Assembly: GCA_029961685.1 (NCBI GenBank)
Contig: JARWKL010000003.1
Location: 12,989,782-13,053,781, forward strand
DNA: 64,000 nt
Origin: Aristolochia californica
Taxonomy: Eukaryota; Streptophyta; Magnoliopsida; Piperales; Aristolochiaceae
Direction: 5' to 3'
Shown: piece after piece, positions 1-12,158 of the stretch
Position numbering within the stretch: the stretch's first letter is position 1
Layout: the number at the start of each line of letters is the position of its first letter
Notes under the pieces: generated by a model
The model's input: only the letters and a program-made list of their open reading frames with translations
Told to the model about the DNA's origin: nothing
The model's database searches: none
Program-made: the position numbers and the translations under genes

Positions 1-328
1 AAGTTGAACTACACTTATTGTGATAAAAAAACTACAATTGAATCACCCCTTTTATCACAAAAATAAGAGCAAGCTTGACAAACCTCATCCAAGAGACATT
101 TTATTACCAAAACAAATAGAAAGAAAAAAGCTAGCATGAAAGAAAATTTGATCGAGTCACCAGTCGAAGCAATTTTTTTATTTGACTGCAGATTACACAA
201 ACACAACAACCCTAAGCCTTGAACCCAAACACACACACAAGAAACACTCATGAGGCTATTAAACCAAAGGCCCAATCCACCCGTCACTTGAAAATACACA
301 ATACAATTGAGTTAATGTCAAAGAAATT

Positions 329-544
329 CGGCATCCAAGGATTACCTTATCATTGATGCGAAGTCACGAACATCAGTCTCATAGAAAAAGAATCTCTTAA
401 ATACTTATTTTTTTGATGAATTAAAAAAAAATATTTAAGACATTCTTTTTCTATGAGACTGATGTTCGGCATCCAAGGATGACCTTATCATTGAAGCGAA
501 GTCACGAACATCAGTCTCATAGAAAAAGAATCTCTTAAATACTT
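329..544. repeat. Direct repeat with an inverted copy between the arms
   Basis: A 78-base unit at 329-406 recurs at 467-544 with only a few mismatches. Between them, 431-466 is the reverse complement of 369-404 (one mismatch), so the first copy and the spacer can fold into a 36-bp hairpin with a loop of about 26 bases. The layout is direct, inverted, direct. No TIR/TSD of a known family is recognised. It lies just downstream of the visible exons of the minus-strand AAA gene, possibly in one of its introns. Confidence 0.8.
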
Positions 545-1119
545 CTCAAAATGCCAAAGTTGTTCAGAATTCAACCATCAATAGTCATTACATCAGTGGA
601 TATCCTCAAAAGTCCCACGTAAGTTTCATTAATATAACTCACCTTAACAACCAAAGTTCTGACCCATAACGATCTGTAAGAATTATTCAGCTAGAAGTTT
701 CCTATTCCATGTTCGTGGTAACAGGGTTAAGTCCAATACACAGGCTATTTTCTCAGGAAGAGCACCAAACATGTTCTTGAGAAGCCTAACCAGATCAGAA
801 CCTTGGAACCATTTCTAGCTTAATCAAGTTTAGCTCCAGAAATCAAATGATGGTTTTTTAAAAAGTAGATGGGTGTTCCAACTGATGCACTTCAGCCTAT
901 ATAAGTAGAAGAATGCATCCGTAACCTAGTCCTGTCCCATGGTGGGATTAACCGAGTAGGAAGTTCTAATGAGCTGTGCTCCACCACTAAATTTTTCTTT
1001 GGAATAAAACTATACTTTCTTGAAAAATCTGCATAAAACTATGAGGTTTCTTTTAGTGAATCTAATGTACCTGCATTTAGACCACTGAGTACACTAAAAT
1101 AATTTTAATGCTACTTTTT

Positions 1120-1205
1120 TATAATGCTAAACCCCATACCCCAGTGAGACTTGAACCCAAGACCTCACATTAGAAATTGAGCCAGGGCACAAACCACAAA
1201 TGCCA
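1120..1205 (-). repeat. Possible tRNA-derived SINE remnant
   Basis: Read on the minus strand, this stretch has a Pol III A-box-like TGGCTCAAT followed about 28 bases later by a B-box-like GGTTCAAGTCT, the arrangement of a tRNA-derived SINE head. No flanking duplication or 3' tail was confirmed. It could equally be a degenerate tRNA-like scrap; too short and diverged for a firm call. Confidence 0.35.
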
Positions 1206-1496
1206 TTTATTATTGAATAATAACTTTCTAGCGTTTTATAAATGTTAGGACTGATTCTGGTGATCATGAGTTATTTCTGCGGTATCATCAGTCTAACAAG
1301 GCTAGTGAATCTTTTAAAGAAAGATCAAAAACCCCAAAATCAGTTGCGACTTAGATTCACTAAACCCCAAACTCTCCAATAGTGTATTTTGAATTTAGGC
1401 GTATATGCAGAGCGGAGAAGTCGATAGGTCGCCAAATTCAAGCGCTTGTACATAAACCCTAAGCCTAAATATAAACAGGGCAACAGAAAAACACAC

Positions 1497-2102
1497 CTGA
1501 GCACTCTGGGACAGAAGCTTCCCCCAAGGGACCTTGGAGCGAGACTTGGCCTGCCGCTTCTTCGCCCGATTTAACGCCAGAGCCGCCTGATTTGCAGATT
1601 TTTCTAGCTCTTCTAAAAAACCATGCAGCTATTCAATATCGAGAGAAGAAATGATGGGAAAGAAACCAATTACCCTCAAAACAGAAAAAAACAGGAAATA
1701 AAAACAAAGACGGTACAAGATCCAACCTAAAGGAGACGGAGACGGCTCATCGTCACAGTCAACCACTGCGTCGGTCGATTTATCGGGGACGGAAGCCTCA
1801 CATCCGTCTGATTCCTTGGGCGGATCAACGGCGGGCAGATCGGAGGAGGGGTTATGGTCCATGGAATCGATCGCCGGCACAGATTCCTTAGAAGTCGAGC
1901 AATCTTCATTTACAACCTCCACCTACAGTATTCTTGGGTCGGGAGATACAAATCAGAAGCTGGGAACGGAAGAGAAATGATAAAGACGAACCAAAAAAGA
2001 AAAGCGAGAAAACGAGGAGTGGACCTTTGCGCGCTTCGAGAGGGGAAGCAGCGAGGGAGAAGATCGCTTGGAGGAAACCGAGCTGCGGCGAGTCTCGACC
2101 AT
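1497..2102 (-). CDS. FHA-domain AAA-type ATPase, first three coding exons (partial gene)
   Basis: Three exons are readable: 2102-2025 (ATG at 2102-2100, 26 codons, starting MVETRRSSV), 1922-1727, and 1612-1497. All junctions are GT/AG and the phases agree (78+196+116 nt = 130 codons, no stop). Exon 3 ends in a basic stretch with KKRQAKSRSKVPWGKLLSQ. From memory, this N-terminus (METRRSS start, acidic linker, then the PWxKLLSQ motif just before an FHA domain) is typical of plant nuclear or organelle-associated FHA plus AAA ATPases like Arabidopsis At1g02890/At4g02480. The FHA and AAA exons themselves are not visible in 1-1490, so the gene either runs off the left edge through a long intron or is truncated. 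The 5' UTR above 2102 is pyrimidine-rich. Exon base composition is clearly richer in G+C than the surroundings. Which paralogue it is cannot be told. Confidence 0.82.
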
Positions 2103-2382
2103 GGCTGCCTCCTTTGCTTCTTCCGATCCGATGTGCCGAGGCCGAGAAAAGAGAAAAGAATGAAGAAGAGCGGAGGGAGAGTTAAAAAGAGTAGAGACGA
2201 AAAAACGGAGATTTTTTTAAACGAATTTCTCCTCTCTTGTCTCCTGAGGGAAGGGTTTTATTTATTTCTTTATATTGTAAGCGTCGATGGGAGAAAGAGG
2301 AGCGACAGGGTGTGTGGTTTTTATAGAAAATGGAGTTGGTGATTAATCTCTTTGGAAATCTAAGGCGGAACAGGAACACCAA

Positions 2383-5300
2383 CCGCCCTTACAAAACTCT
2401 GCTATCATCATCACTATCTTTAGGAGTGGGCCCTTCACACTATGGTTCACATCGATCCATTCGCCGATGAGAACCATTTTTTGGTACTCAGAAATATAGA
2501 AAGGGCGACCATGTAGGCCTTTGCGTATTTGGCATACTTCTCCTTAGGCCACCACCAAGCACACCGGCCGGCAAACGTTCTAACTCGGAACTAGGAACAA
2601 TTTAGTTTTTACTTGAGTTCGGTTCAAACTCAAGCTTAAAATAAGGTTCGTTAAGTATAATAAGCCAAACTTGAAAATTTCCAAGTTCGGTTTGTTAACT
2701 CGTTTAATATTTTTTTTTATACAAATACCCTTTACTGTAATTGTTCTTGTCAATTCCCTCTTTAGTTGATTGATAATTACTTTTATTTACCTCAAACCTC
2801 AAAGACCATCGATTGTTCTCAACATCTAATGTTGTTATTCGCCAATAGAATAAACACTATCGATAGAGGTGTTTATTCTTTCTTTAGGTTTATTGAGTTG
2901 GTTATATACATTAGTATACTTTATTGTAAAGTCTTGGACTCCTGTACGATACCTTATAGTTTCATAGCACCAAGGTTATCACAATATTCTCTTTATTTTT
3001 ATTTTATTTTTTAAGTTTTAAATGTAAGTTGGAACTCAAATCCAACTCAAACTCAGGCTCAAACTTTGTTAAAATTTTTGGGCTCGAACTCGATTCCAAT
3101 TTTAAGTTTGAGGTTGAGCTTGAGGTCGAATTTGAAGTATTTAGATCAAACCAAACTCGAACATATATAGGTTCAAGCTTGGCTCAGCTCAATGTGACCC
3201 TACAATTCTCCTAATTATAAAGGTAACACAACTCATTATTGGGTATAGTTTTCGAACTCTACCATATTTAGTAAAACATTTTTTTTTAAATTATTGGGTC
3301 GAGTTTTAGAAAACCTGAATTTTTTAAAAATAGTGACGCAGGGTCATCTTGAAGATTCAATGACATCCATCCCTTTTATTCTTTGAGTACTGATTTCATA
3401 TATGAGAAGTTGCTAAGATGATATTTAAAGGATAATTTTTCATGAAAGGGCACCAACCCTCTTTGAAGACCATTAACCCATCAATCTTGGTCCAAGGAGT
3501 GGCCTTTCTGTATCGAACAAATCCTCAACCTAACTAGAAACACATTCTAAACTTCATCAATACAATTTTCATATCCTAATTTCTTTACCTCCAAGTGATG
3601 ATCATCAAATAAATAGTTACTTAAGTGCATTTGACAAATAAAAATGTCAAAGATTGCATTTTCTCGCCTCTTTTTAGATTAAGCTATATTTAATTATGCA
3701 TAATTAACATGACAATATGTAATTACCAATAAAAGTGGTAAATATTATTTTAGAAAGAATATTTCAATAAATTAAAAAGAAGTATGTAAGGGATATTCTT
3801 ATTCATTAATGAGACCGTCGATCAAACTGAGAAATGGGGTTTTTAGATAAAAAAATTCTATGAGTAAATATTTTAGTAAAAGTATTTTGGTCATTTTATT
3901 TATTAAGTAAATAGTGTTAGTGGATCTAATTAAAGAAATGAGGCAATAGAAGATTTTCTATTTTAGTATGTTTTATTGAAATAAAAGTTGGTTAATATGT
4001 TTTCTATTTTACAAACCAACAGACTTACCTAGTATTGTCCTATGGATATGATGTGGGTGCATCTAATGTGTGATTATAAACTTAATATGAGATCCACTAA
4101 ATGAGGATTGTATAGAAGTCAATACCTAGATTTTTAGCTTTGATTTATGTCCACCTAAGGTGGATATGTGTATATGATATGAACCCCACTATTAGATACA
4201 ATACTTAAGGCATGTTCCATGATCAATTATATATATATGTGACATAGAACCATCTAATAGTACAAACTCATATGCCCATAACCTAGCTTGAAAATTGGGT
4301 ATATAAGTTTATGTGTTTATGTGGCCCATAACCCAACATCCCCCTTGGACAAAGAGGGAGAGGGTAGGTGCACCCGCCTTGTGCTCCAATCTCGAAGGGA
4401 AGGATAGTGGAAGGGAAAAGGAATTTCCACCTCCCCCAATTTATCTATTGCCAACAATAGGGACAAGAGAAGGATTGCTACCACTATGCCATTCACTTTC
4501 CTCAATTAAAGAGAGCAAGACTTGATAAGGAGCACTCTCTCTACCCTTATCTAGTTGCCACAAAAAGATGAAGAAGAGTTAGAGAGGTTCCTCCATTTTC
4601 TTCTCAACCAAAAAAATTGGGGCTAAGGAGAAAATCTCCTACCTCCTCCCATGCTCTTTCTCACACGAAGAAGCAAGAGCCCCTCCCCCACCCCCATGTT
4701 TGTTTGTGACAATCAATGTCTACTACCAAAGGATAGGGACTGGTAATTCCCCTCTTTTGAGGGTGCACACAAAAGGAGGGGTTGGGAACATATCATTGTA
4801 TTATTAATTAATTTTAACTAATAATATTAGATAAAAAGTAGTATTATTATTTTATCCAAGATTTAACATTTTTGTCAATTTTTTTTTAATTATAGACCAC
4901 ATGTCTTCTAAAACTTAATCATAAGGCCACATTCCTAAATATAATATTTAGATTATTGTATGTGAAAATATGCAATCTAAGATTATTGTATTTGAAATAT
5001 GTCATAAAAGAGGATTTTATTTGAAAATGTGCCATCTAAGAGAATTTTATTTAAAAAGTATAATTTCATTATTTGTAACTTAAGAAAGAGGGGATATAGC
5101 ATATAATAGTGCATGGTTATTTTCTTATTCAATAACTCAACTAACTTAATTCCATCATTCCCTAGGTTTATGAAGTTTTGAACATCAAATTAGGTAATAT
5201 CAAATATATATGAAGCAACAAATAATAAAAGAATCTGTGACTCAGAAAGATAAGTATCCTTCTTCAATTGAGATATAGCACAAGATTGAGTAAATGTGGT

Positions 5301-6493
5301 GTCTATAACAAAATCAAATGATTGAATTGACTCATGAAGACAATATTCATCTTCAAGTTAATCCAAAAGCAATGCATCTGCCATTTTGTGCTATAAATTT
5401 TTTGTAATTAAAATTTTCACATAGTTAATTAAGAAATATGGCATTGATTGAATTTTAACCGTATGTATCCCCCATTTCCCATAAAGGAGATAAAAGTTGA
5501 TTACCTTATCAAAACCTCTTCATCAAGTGGTAAATAAAGTGAAGAAAAACCTACTAGTTGATAGAAAAGAATCCCAAGGTTCAAGAAATAATTACTCGAC
5601 TCTACTAAGAAAATCTAGTAGCTAAACTTGTGGATTTGAGCCACTAAAAAGATACGTATTTGATGTGGCAGAGATTCCTAGTTAGATCCCCTTGGTGATT
5701 CCTAGTTTGGACCTTCTTTATTTGAGTTTGTTTGCAATACTAAAAAGTGAAATGTTTATAGAATGCACAAGCATGTATTGAAACTAGAGATCCAAATGAA
5801 TAGTCAAATGGCACTTGAGTTAGGTTGGGATCCAATGGTGGTTGACAACTCTACAAGAGTAGTGCCCCCAAGCTCAAGCTTTGGGCTCAATTCAAATTAG
5901 ATTAAGCTTGAGAGTTTTGACCACAATAATAACAATCATATAAATATTGGTCTCAAGATCCTCTTTCCAACAAGTTTTTATGACAACAAACATCAAGAAC
6001 TAACCATGTTTTTTGAGTGAAGTTTGGATAGACTTTTAAATCATTTTATGGTTCAACAATTCAAAGCATGTGAATGCTCCATGGGAGTAGAAATGGTAGA
6101 GTTACAAGAAAGGAACAAAATACAAAAGAAGACTAGCATTATAATGATCAATGCCACATTCTAATGCCACCCCAACATTCAAATGGTTGTTGAGTAGAAG
6201 CCAACTAGAAGCATCGACATTTGAATGCAAAACCAATATTGGAATGGTTACTCAAACAAAAGTTGTCCTGAAAGAAAAACACTCGAATGGTGCCCCTAGA
6301 TTCAAATGATGCGGCTAAAAAATTTGAAAAAATGATTTTTGGGCCTTGATTAAGACATGTTAGGTCCCCAAAATTAAAGTGAACTATAGTTGTTATTAGT
6401 AGTTCAAACCAAGAATTTTAGGTATTTATTTTTTATTTTTACCAATATTTTAGCAGATTTACAAAATAACAAAGGTTCCTTTTCAAAACCTAA
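2383..6493. other. AT-rich intergenic spacer
   Basis: No coding exon, RNA gene or complete transposon was recognised. At about 2590-3200 there is a low-complexity stretch built of variants of AACTCAAGCTT/TTCGAGTTTGAG, a common degenerate plant repeat that produces short meaningless ORFs. At about 4320-4700 lies a GC-richer block with purine-rich runs that resembles LTR leader sequence, but no paired repeat was found. Upstream of the AAA gene ATG, 2103-2382 likely holds its 5' UTR and core promoter. Confidence 0.6.
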
Positions 6494-7397
6494 TGACACT
6501 TTTGAAATTCTGGACAAGAAAAATAATTTCTTGATTATTGTAAATTAAGTATACTGGATTTTTTTTTATAATAGAGAATATACATAGATTGGTGTTAAAT
6601 TTGACTACCCTTATCCCAATTACTCTCAAAGTACAACTCTCAAAAGATAAATCACATAAAAATTAAATAACTCAAACAAAGTAGAAGTCTAATAATACTA
6701 TGGGACCCCTTTCTATGAGAATCTTGTAAGACTCTTCCATAATTTTATTAAACACTCTCCCTCAAGTTGGAGTTTATAACTTCAACTTGCAAAGAAAAAG
6801 ATCCATGGTCTTCAAACTTCTTTGGCTGAAAGTTCTTCATCTTATTCTCTACTTAGATAATTTGGTCAGATAAAATTTTTCATAACATGTGAAATAAAAT
6901 ACCTCTTTTTGTTCTTCTTATTCTACTTCTCGTCCTCAAGTTGGGGACAAAAAGAAAATAAAGACCCAACTTCGACTAAAAAAATATGGGAGAAGAAAAA
7001 TCACTCCAAATTGAACAACAAAGCTCCATCCTTATTAAAAAATGTCAAAGTCTGAAAAAAACTCCACTGAATTTCAAATGCGATAGACCCAATTTTAGGG
7101 AACAAAAAAAAAATACTACTCATAATTTAGGGGTAGCTCAAGAAAAATCACCATTAGGGTGAATAAAAAGACTTGACCTATGTTGGGTACACTTCTATTA
7201 TTTGTAAATAGTGGGTCAGTAGGCATTACTCTGAAGTGATGAAAAATAATAAAAAATTAAAGAAATACTAGAGGTTTCATATGTAGTCAATAATGTATGT
7301 AAAAACATACTAGTACTCATATTTTTAGACAGAAGGACGTGCACAATGCAGTAGAACTCTTATGTCTTTTTTGCCATTGAAGAATGTAGCCCTAAGG
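6494..7397 (-). mobile_element. K-type non-coding LTR element, 3' LTR and start of internal region (K1)
   Basis: About 6494-6754 resembles the LTRs at 22072-22358 and 41453-41804 and ends in AACA directly before a polypurine tract read on the minus strand (6755-6775, complement of CTCTCCCTCAAGTTGGAG). Sequence 6775-7345 matches the internal parts at 41805-42330 and about 61840-62260. No ORF longer than about 90 codons is present in any copy, so this is a LARD-like non-autonomous family. At 7345-7397 there is a partial duplicate of element A LTR sequence (compare 7518-7570). Copia element A interrupts it on the right. Confidence 0.6.
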
Positions 7398-7829
7398 TTT
7401 TATCAAATCAATAGATTAATGAGGTAGCATGGATAGTAAATAAGGTACAAGGTGGCATGGTTAGTCAACAAGGGGAACTTCTATAAAGATGATATAGAGT
7501 TGTATTAATACAAACTGGTGTATGTACTCTTATGTCTTTTTTGCCATTGAAGAATGTAGCCCTAAGGGCATAGTAGTCTTTGTAAACACCTTTTTAAAAC
7601 TATAAAATAGAGCATCAAGGCATGGGGAGGAGCATTAAGCTCAATCCTCTTAAGCACAAATTCACGCTCCCTTTTGTCTCTCCTTTTTCTCTCTTATTTC
7701 TCTCCCTTGGTTTCTCCTCCTAGCTTCTCCATGAGTTAGAGCTCTTATCCTCTCCTCCTCTCTTATTCATCTTCTTTCTTCTCTTAATCCCTTATTATTA
7801 TTATGTGAAGAAGGCCCTAGAAATCAACA
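7398..7829 (+). repeat. 5' LTR of copia A
   Basis: Matches 15301-15730 over most of its length, including the shared tracts CAAGGTGGCATGGTTAG and AACACC..AAAACTATAAA, and ends ATCAACA. The left end is diverged, so 7398 is approximate. Divergence from the 3' LTR is high by eye, pointing to an old insertion. Confidence 0.75.
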
Positions 7830-8665
7830 TATTTTAGAGCTAATAATCTAGGATCTTAATTGAATGCTGCTCAAAATTCTTGCCTTGGTGGAGATTCAAA
7901 TCATTGAAAAGGAGAAACCATGGATGATCAAGCATTAGTATCATCATCCCACCTCTTCAGATTTGATTTGGTTGAATTATTTTTTTATTAAGAATGATAA
8001 AAAATTTCGTTTTTCAAAGTACCTCTTAATTAAAGCAATTTCAAGCACTAATTCCCCACTTAAAAATCTTGTTTTTGTGTTTGCTCCATCCTATGCAAGG
8101 AGGACGATTTTTTTTAGGGAAAGCTCTCCCTTTTTTTGTCTGTTTATCTCAGCCCTTTTTCTCAATTAATATCTTTTTTCCTGCCCTAAAATATCTCTCA
8201 AAATTATGGGCAACTTCTTTTTTTTCTCTTTGGAAGTTTGTCTTCTCTTTATGGCTGAATTCCTTCGTGTGTTAAGATGTTTCTCTTTGAGTTATTTGTA
8301 GTCCCTAAGGAAAATTTCCTAAATTAAATCCCACATTTCTTGGACTACAATTTGAGGCACAATCTTATTATTTTTTTGGAAAGGCAAAAATAAAAAAAAT
8401 GGAAAAAGGGAAACTTCCTATCACTCAATTTCCTTTATTAAGTTTCTATGCTCAATATAGCAAGTAAACCTTCCTTTTTTGAAATTTCCATATTCTGTCT
8501 CATAGAATTTTTTTCCTTTCTTTTTTTTAAGAGATCATTGTTTGTGTTACCTTGACTCAGTTTTTGTTGTTTTCTTTTGCTCAATATTGCAGGTCAACCT
8601 TATATATTTGTTTTCTTAGAATTTTTTCTTAAGAGATCATTGATTGAGTCCTCAATAGTCTAATT

Positions 8666-9570
8666 ATGGCCGAAAATAGTCACTTTTCCTCTTTAAAATT
8701 TGGAAAAAATTACTTTATGAAAATAACTATAATTCCCCTCAAAGGGGTTTCAAATTACCTTTCTTGGGCTCAAGTAATCAAAAGATTCCTTATTACAAAA
8801 GATCTTGCTGATCACCTTGTCAAATCTCCTACACCACTTGTTGAGGGTGATACAAACTAAAATTGGCTCATTAATTGCATGGAAGAAAGTGTGGCCAATA
8901 ATATTGTGAACCTTGACACAAACAAAAGCATTTGGGATACATGTGCTAAGATATATTTAAGCACCGATAGTCTTCAAAGGGTTTATGATATTTTTCAAGC
9001 CATGTACTTCACCAAACAAGAAGGCAATGTCAATGAATTTTTTGCCAAATTCCAAGGTTACTTGCAAGCAAGGTTGGACGATGGCTCAGCCATATTCCTC
9101 TGATGTAGCTATTCAAGAAAAATAACGAGAAGAGTTGATTGAAGCAATTTACTTAGCAAATATGATGCCATATTTAGATGTGGCAAAGTCTCAAATCCTT
9201 AATTCAATAGCCAAACCTTTCTTCATTGATATTTGTGCTGCCATGTATGGAGTTCAATCAAAGAAGAGTTAAAGACTCAAGATCACAATCCCTCAAAGAT
9301 TTCTGCCATGTTCTCTCAAGGTAGAGGGTTCCCTGATGCTTCAAGAGAACAAGGAAGAGGTCGTGGTAATTATAGCAAAGGCCAAGGTATATCTGATTCA
9401 ACAATATCCCATTCTTGCACCTATTGTTGCCTTTCTAATCATGAACAAGGTAAGTGTTGGAAACTTCACCTTCGACTGGAAAATATGAGTCAAGTAAGTG
9501 AATTAAGGAGGTCAAATCTAAAAAAAAAAACCTCACTAAAGAGGATTATGAAGTCTCCCAAAAGTTGAAA
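8666..9570 (+). pseudogene. Copia A gag, broken
   Basis: The gag starts at the ATG 8666 (MAENSHFSS), with the usual copia gag beginning (a substrate-like ITxIPLxGxxNYLSW stretch and then RFLITKDL). It is interrupted by an in-frame TAA at 8858-8860, a stop at 9101-9103, and frameshifts near 9110-9230. A nucleocapsid CCHC knuckle is intact near 9416-9457 (CTYCCLSNHEQGKC, CX2CX4HX4C). Gag would form the virus-like particle that packages the RNA. About 830 bases of leader lie between the 5' LTR and this ATG. Confidence 0.85.
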
Positions 9571-9599
9571 AACTTGCTGATCACCACTCCTAGCACCTC

Positions 9600-11700
9600 T
9601 TGAGCCACCATGGTCACTACTGGTATGTCATTTACTTTCTTTGTGACTCTTCTCCTTCATGAATTATTGACTCAGAGGCTTCTAAACATTTGATTGAGAA
9701 GATAAGTAACCTCTCTAAAGTCTCCTCTTGTCTTATTCCACGATTTCTCTCTATTGCTGATGGATCTCAAACACAAGTTCATGGGATAGGTGTTTTAAAT
9801 TGTTCTTCTTCCTTACCTCTATTTGTCATTCTTTTTGTTCCTCAGTTTTCTTCAAGTATTATGTCCATTAGTAAACTCACCAAAAAAATTGGATGCTTCG
9901 TAAAATTTTATGCCCCTCGTTGTGACTTTCAAGAGTGCTTGACCAATTAGGTGATTGGTGCAGACCATGAGAAAGGAGGACTTTACTACCATAACACAAA
10001 GCTTCTCTCTACACTTGTCACAAAGGAACAACATGTGGTCCAATGACACAAGTGGCTAGGACGTCCGATTTTACCTGTTTTACAAACACTTATTCCAATT
10101 TTACATTCCATAAAATTTTTTTCCATGTGAGTTTTGTCAACTAAGCAAGCATCAAAGAAGTTTTTTTTTTCATCTCGCTCAAATGGCTCCAGTGATAGTC
10201 CTTTTTCTTTAATGCATTCCGATGTTTGGGGAACTTTTAATATATCAGATATCTCTCATTCATAATATTTTTTTTATATTCATTAATGATTACTCTTGTG
10301 TCACCTGGCACTGAGTATCTTCACCTCTTTCCATGCCATGGTAGAGACGCAACTTCACAAAAAAATAAAAAAATAATATACATATTTTGATTCGATAATG
10401 TCAAAGAATACCTTTCTCAATACCTTTCTCACTCATTTAAGTTGTTTTGCAAATAAAATGGCATTACTCACCAAACCTCATGCACCTATACTCCTCAACA
10501 AAATGTTATAGCCGAAAGAAAAAATAGGCACCTATTAGAAGAGGCTAGAGCTCTTTTTGGCACTATGCAGTTCTTATTGCATGCCGTCTCATCAAGAGGA
10601 TACCTACTTATGTTTTACAAAACTCATCTCCCGTCTCCTTACTTCTTTCACATACAAAATCCTTACCACTTCCTCTAAAGACTTTTGGGTGCATTTGCTT
10701 TGTTCACAACTCTACTCCAAGTCAAACCAAACTAGATGCTCGAGCCTTTAAGTGTATCTTCCTTGGATATGCTAAAGATAAAAATGGATATATGTGTTAC
10801 CACCCAGGATTACACTATACCTTTATTTTTTCTAATGTCACCTTTTTTGGGATCAACCATTCTATTATGGTCAAAAGTCACCCTCTATAGATTTAAATCC
10901 CTTGGAAGCACCAAGACCCTTTCCAGCATTGGATGATCATCTACTTCTTCTAAATGCTGAAGACACTTCTCCTCCCATGGCTCCCCCATCACCTAGGCCA
11001 GTTGATAGTTTTGAGGTAAGACCTTCTAGTCCTTTGATTCATTCTCCTTCTATTTGATTTGGTCCTCAATATGACACTCGACCTATTGAACTTAGAAAGA
11101 ACTGTTAAGTTGTAGAGCCTAATTAACACTTTATACTGAATTGGTACGCGGGTTGCCCTTCACGGTAAGGTCATCGTGGGGGTTTGAAGGGGGGCGGGGA
11201 GCCCCAACTAGATCCATAATATATTGAATGCGGTTTCATTAAGAGTAGTTTGGGGATTTCACACTTATAATCCGGTTGCCTTAATTTTCTCTTTATATTT
11301 GAGGGCACCTTTGTTAAGGTTTTATCACCCAGAGATTCATCATTTGAGGAGCATCGCCAGTTGCAACCAAGAGAGGTTAGAGAAAAATGACCTGTAAGTG
11401 TGTGCGATCTCTCTTGTAAACTATGTCATCTTCATAGTAGATTACTATAGCAGCGGAAGACAAGACATTGTCTCACCTTGAGGCAAACCTATATAAATCT
11501 TGTTGTATTTTTTTAGTGCTTGCTTTTCCTTTATTCTATGATTATTATTATTGCTCTCATTAGTTTTTGGGTGTCTAATTCCTAACAAGAACCTTGCTCA
11601 TGTGTCCCTACATGTCCATCTACTTCCCATCCTTTATCAAACTTTGTCTCTACTCACTATTTGCTTCCAAGTTGTCAATCCATCCTTGTAGATCTTTCTT
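9600..11700 (+). pseudogene. Copia A protease and integrase region, broken
   Basis: Near 9660 the aspartic protease site reads DSEASKH instead of the usual DSGASxH, so the catalytic motif is altered. Then follow the protease flap-type sequence (IADGSQTQVHG), a GAG-pre-integrase block (GADHEKGGLYYH at about 9960), and integrase pieces with a HSDVWG motif near 10215. Several stops fall in 9950-10560. The frame ends in the polyproline/serine linker (DTRPIELRKN at about 11070-11102, resumed at 11593 after the solo LTR). The linker continues to 11700, where G1 interrupts it. Confidence 0.8.
11103..11587. mobile_element. Solo LTR with 5-bp target site duplication
   Basis: A 485-bp block starts TGTTAAGTTG and ends AATTCCTAACA (TG..CA ends). 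It is flanked by the perfect duplication AGAAC at 11098-11102 and 11588-11592. Removing it rejoins the copia A linker reading frame (RKN / NLAH). No internal domain is present, so it is a solo LTR left by LTR-LTR recombination. A TATA-like TTTATATTTGAGG at about 11290 suggests plus orientation. Its family is not seen elsewhere in the window. Confidence 0.9.
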
Positions 11701-12128
11701 TGTTACGGTCCCGGATCTGACACGTGGATTCTTTGGGAGGATCTGCAATCTGCCACAGGTTACGGGTCTTCCAAGCATTACCATAGGGGTAGTAGGAAGA
11801 CATGGGGAAGAGGAAAACGAAAGATCAAGCCAAAGGGAAGCTTGAAAACCCTAGAGCTCGTTGAGGAGAACTCTAAGCCTCTTTACGCTAAATTTAACCT
11901 AATTCTTAATACTTCAATGCTTCCTTTTCTTATTACTCTTACCCCTTAAATAGGGTTCACCCGGTTAGGGTTTGATAAAATATTACAGAAATATCCCTAT
12001 GAATAAAATATTCCAAAAATATCCCTATTAATAAATAATTCCAAAAATACCCCTATGGCCCAAACTGAAATAAAATAAAGTAAATTAAATAAAACAACTA
12101 AAATAATAATGTTATTGCGTGCATAACA
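11701..12128 (-). repeat. G1 3' LTR
   Basis: 428 bp, minus orientation; starts TGTTATGCACGC when read on the minus strand and ends in ACA next to the TSD TTCTT. It contains the core promoter-like CCCTATTTAAGGGGT (complement at about 11946-11960). Confidence 0.92.
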
Positions 12129-12158
12129 TTACACCCCCCTTGGAAGACGAGCTTGTCC

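Noticed and set aside
15..299. 94-codon minus-strand ORF with hydrophobic residues
   Set aside because: No Met-started domain, low-complexity hydrophobic runs from AT-rich DNA, and no splice context linking it to the AAA gene.
1854..2342. 162-codon plus-strand ORF
   Set aside because: It is antisense to exons 1 and 2 and the 5' UTR of the AAA gene, and has no protein-like motif; the minus-strand exons explain the composition.
7963..8275. Two overlapping Phe-rich plus-strand ORFs
   Set aside because: AT-rich leader of copia A; no similarity to gag and no conserved start.
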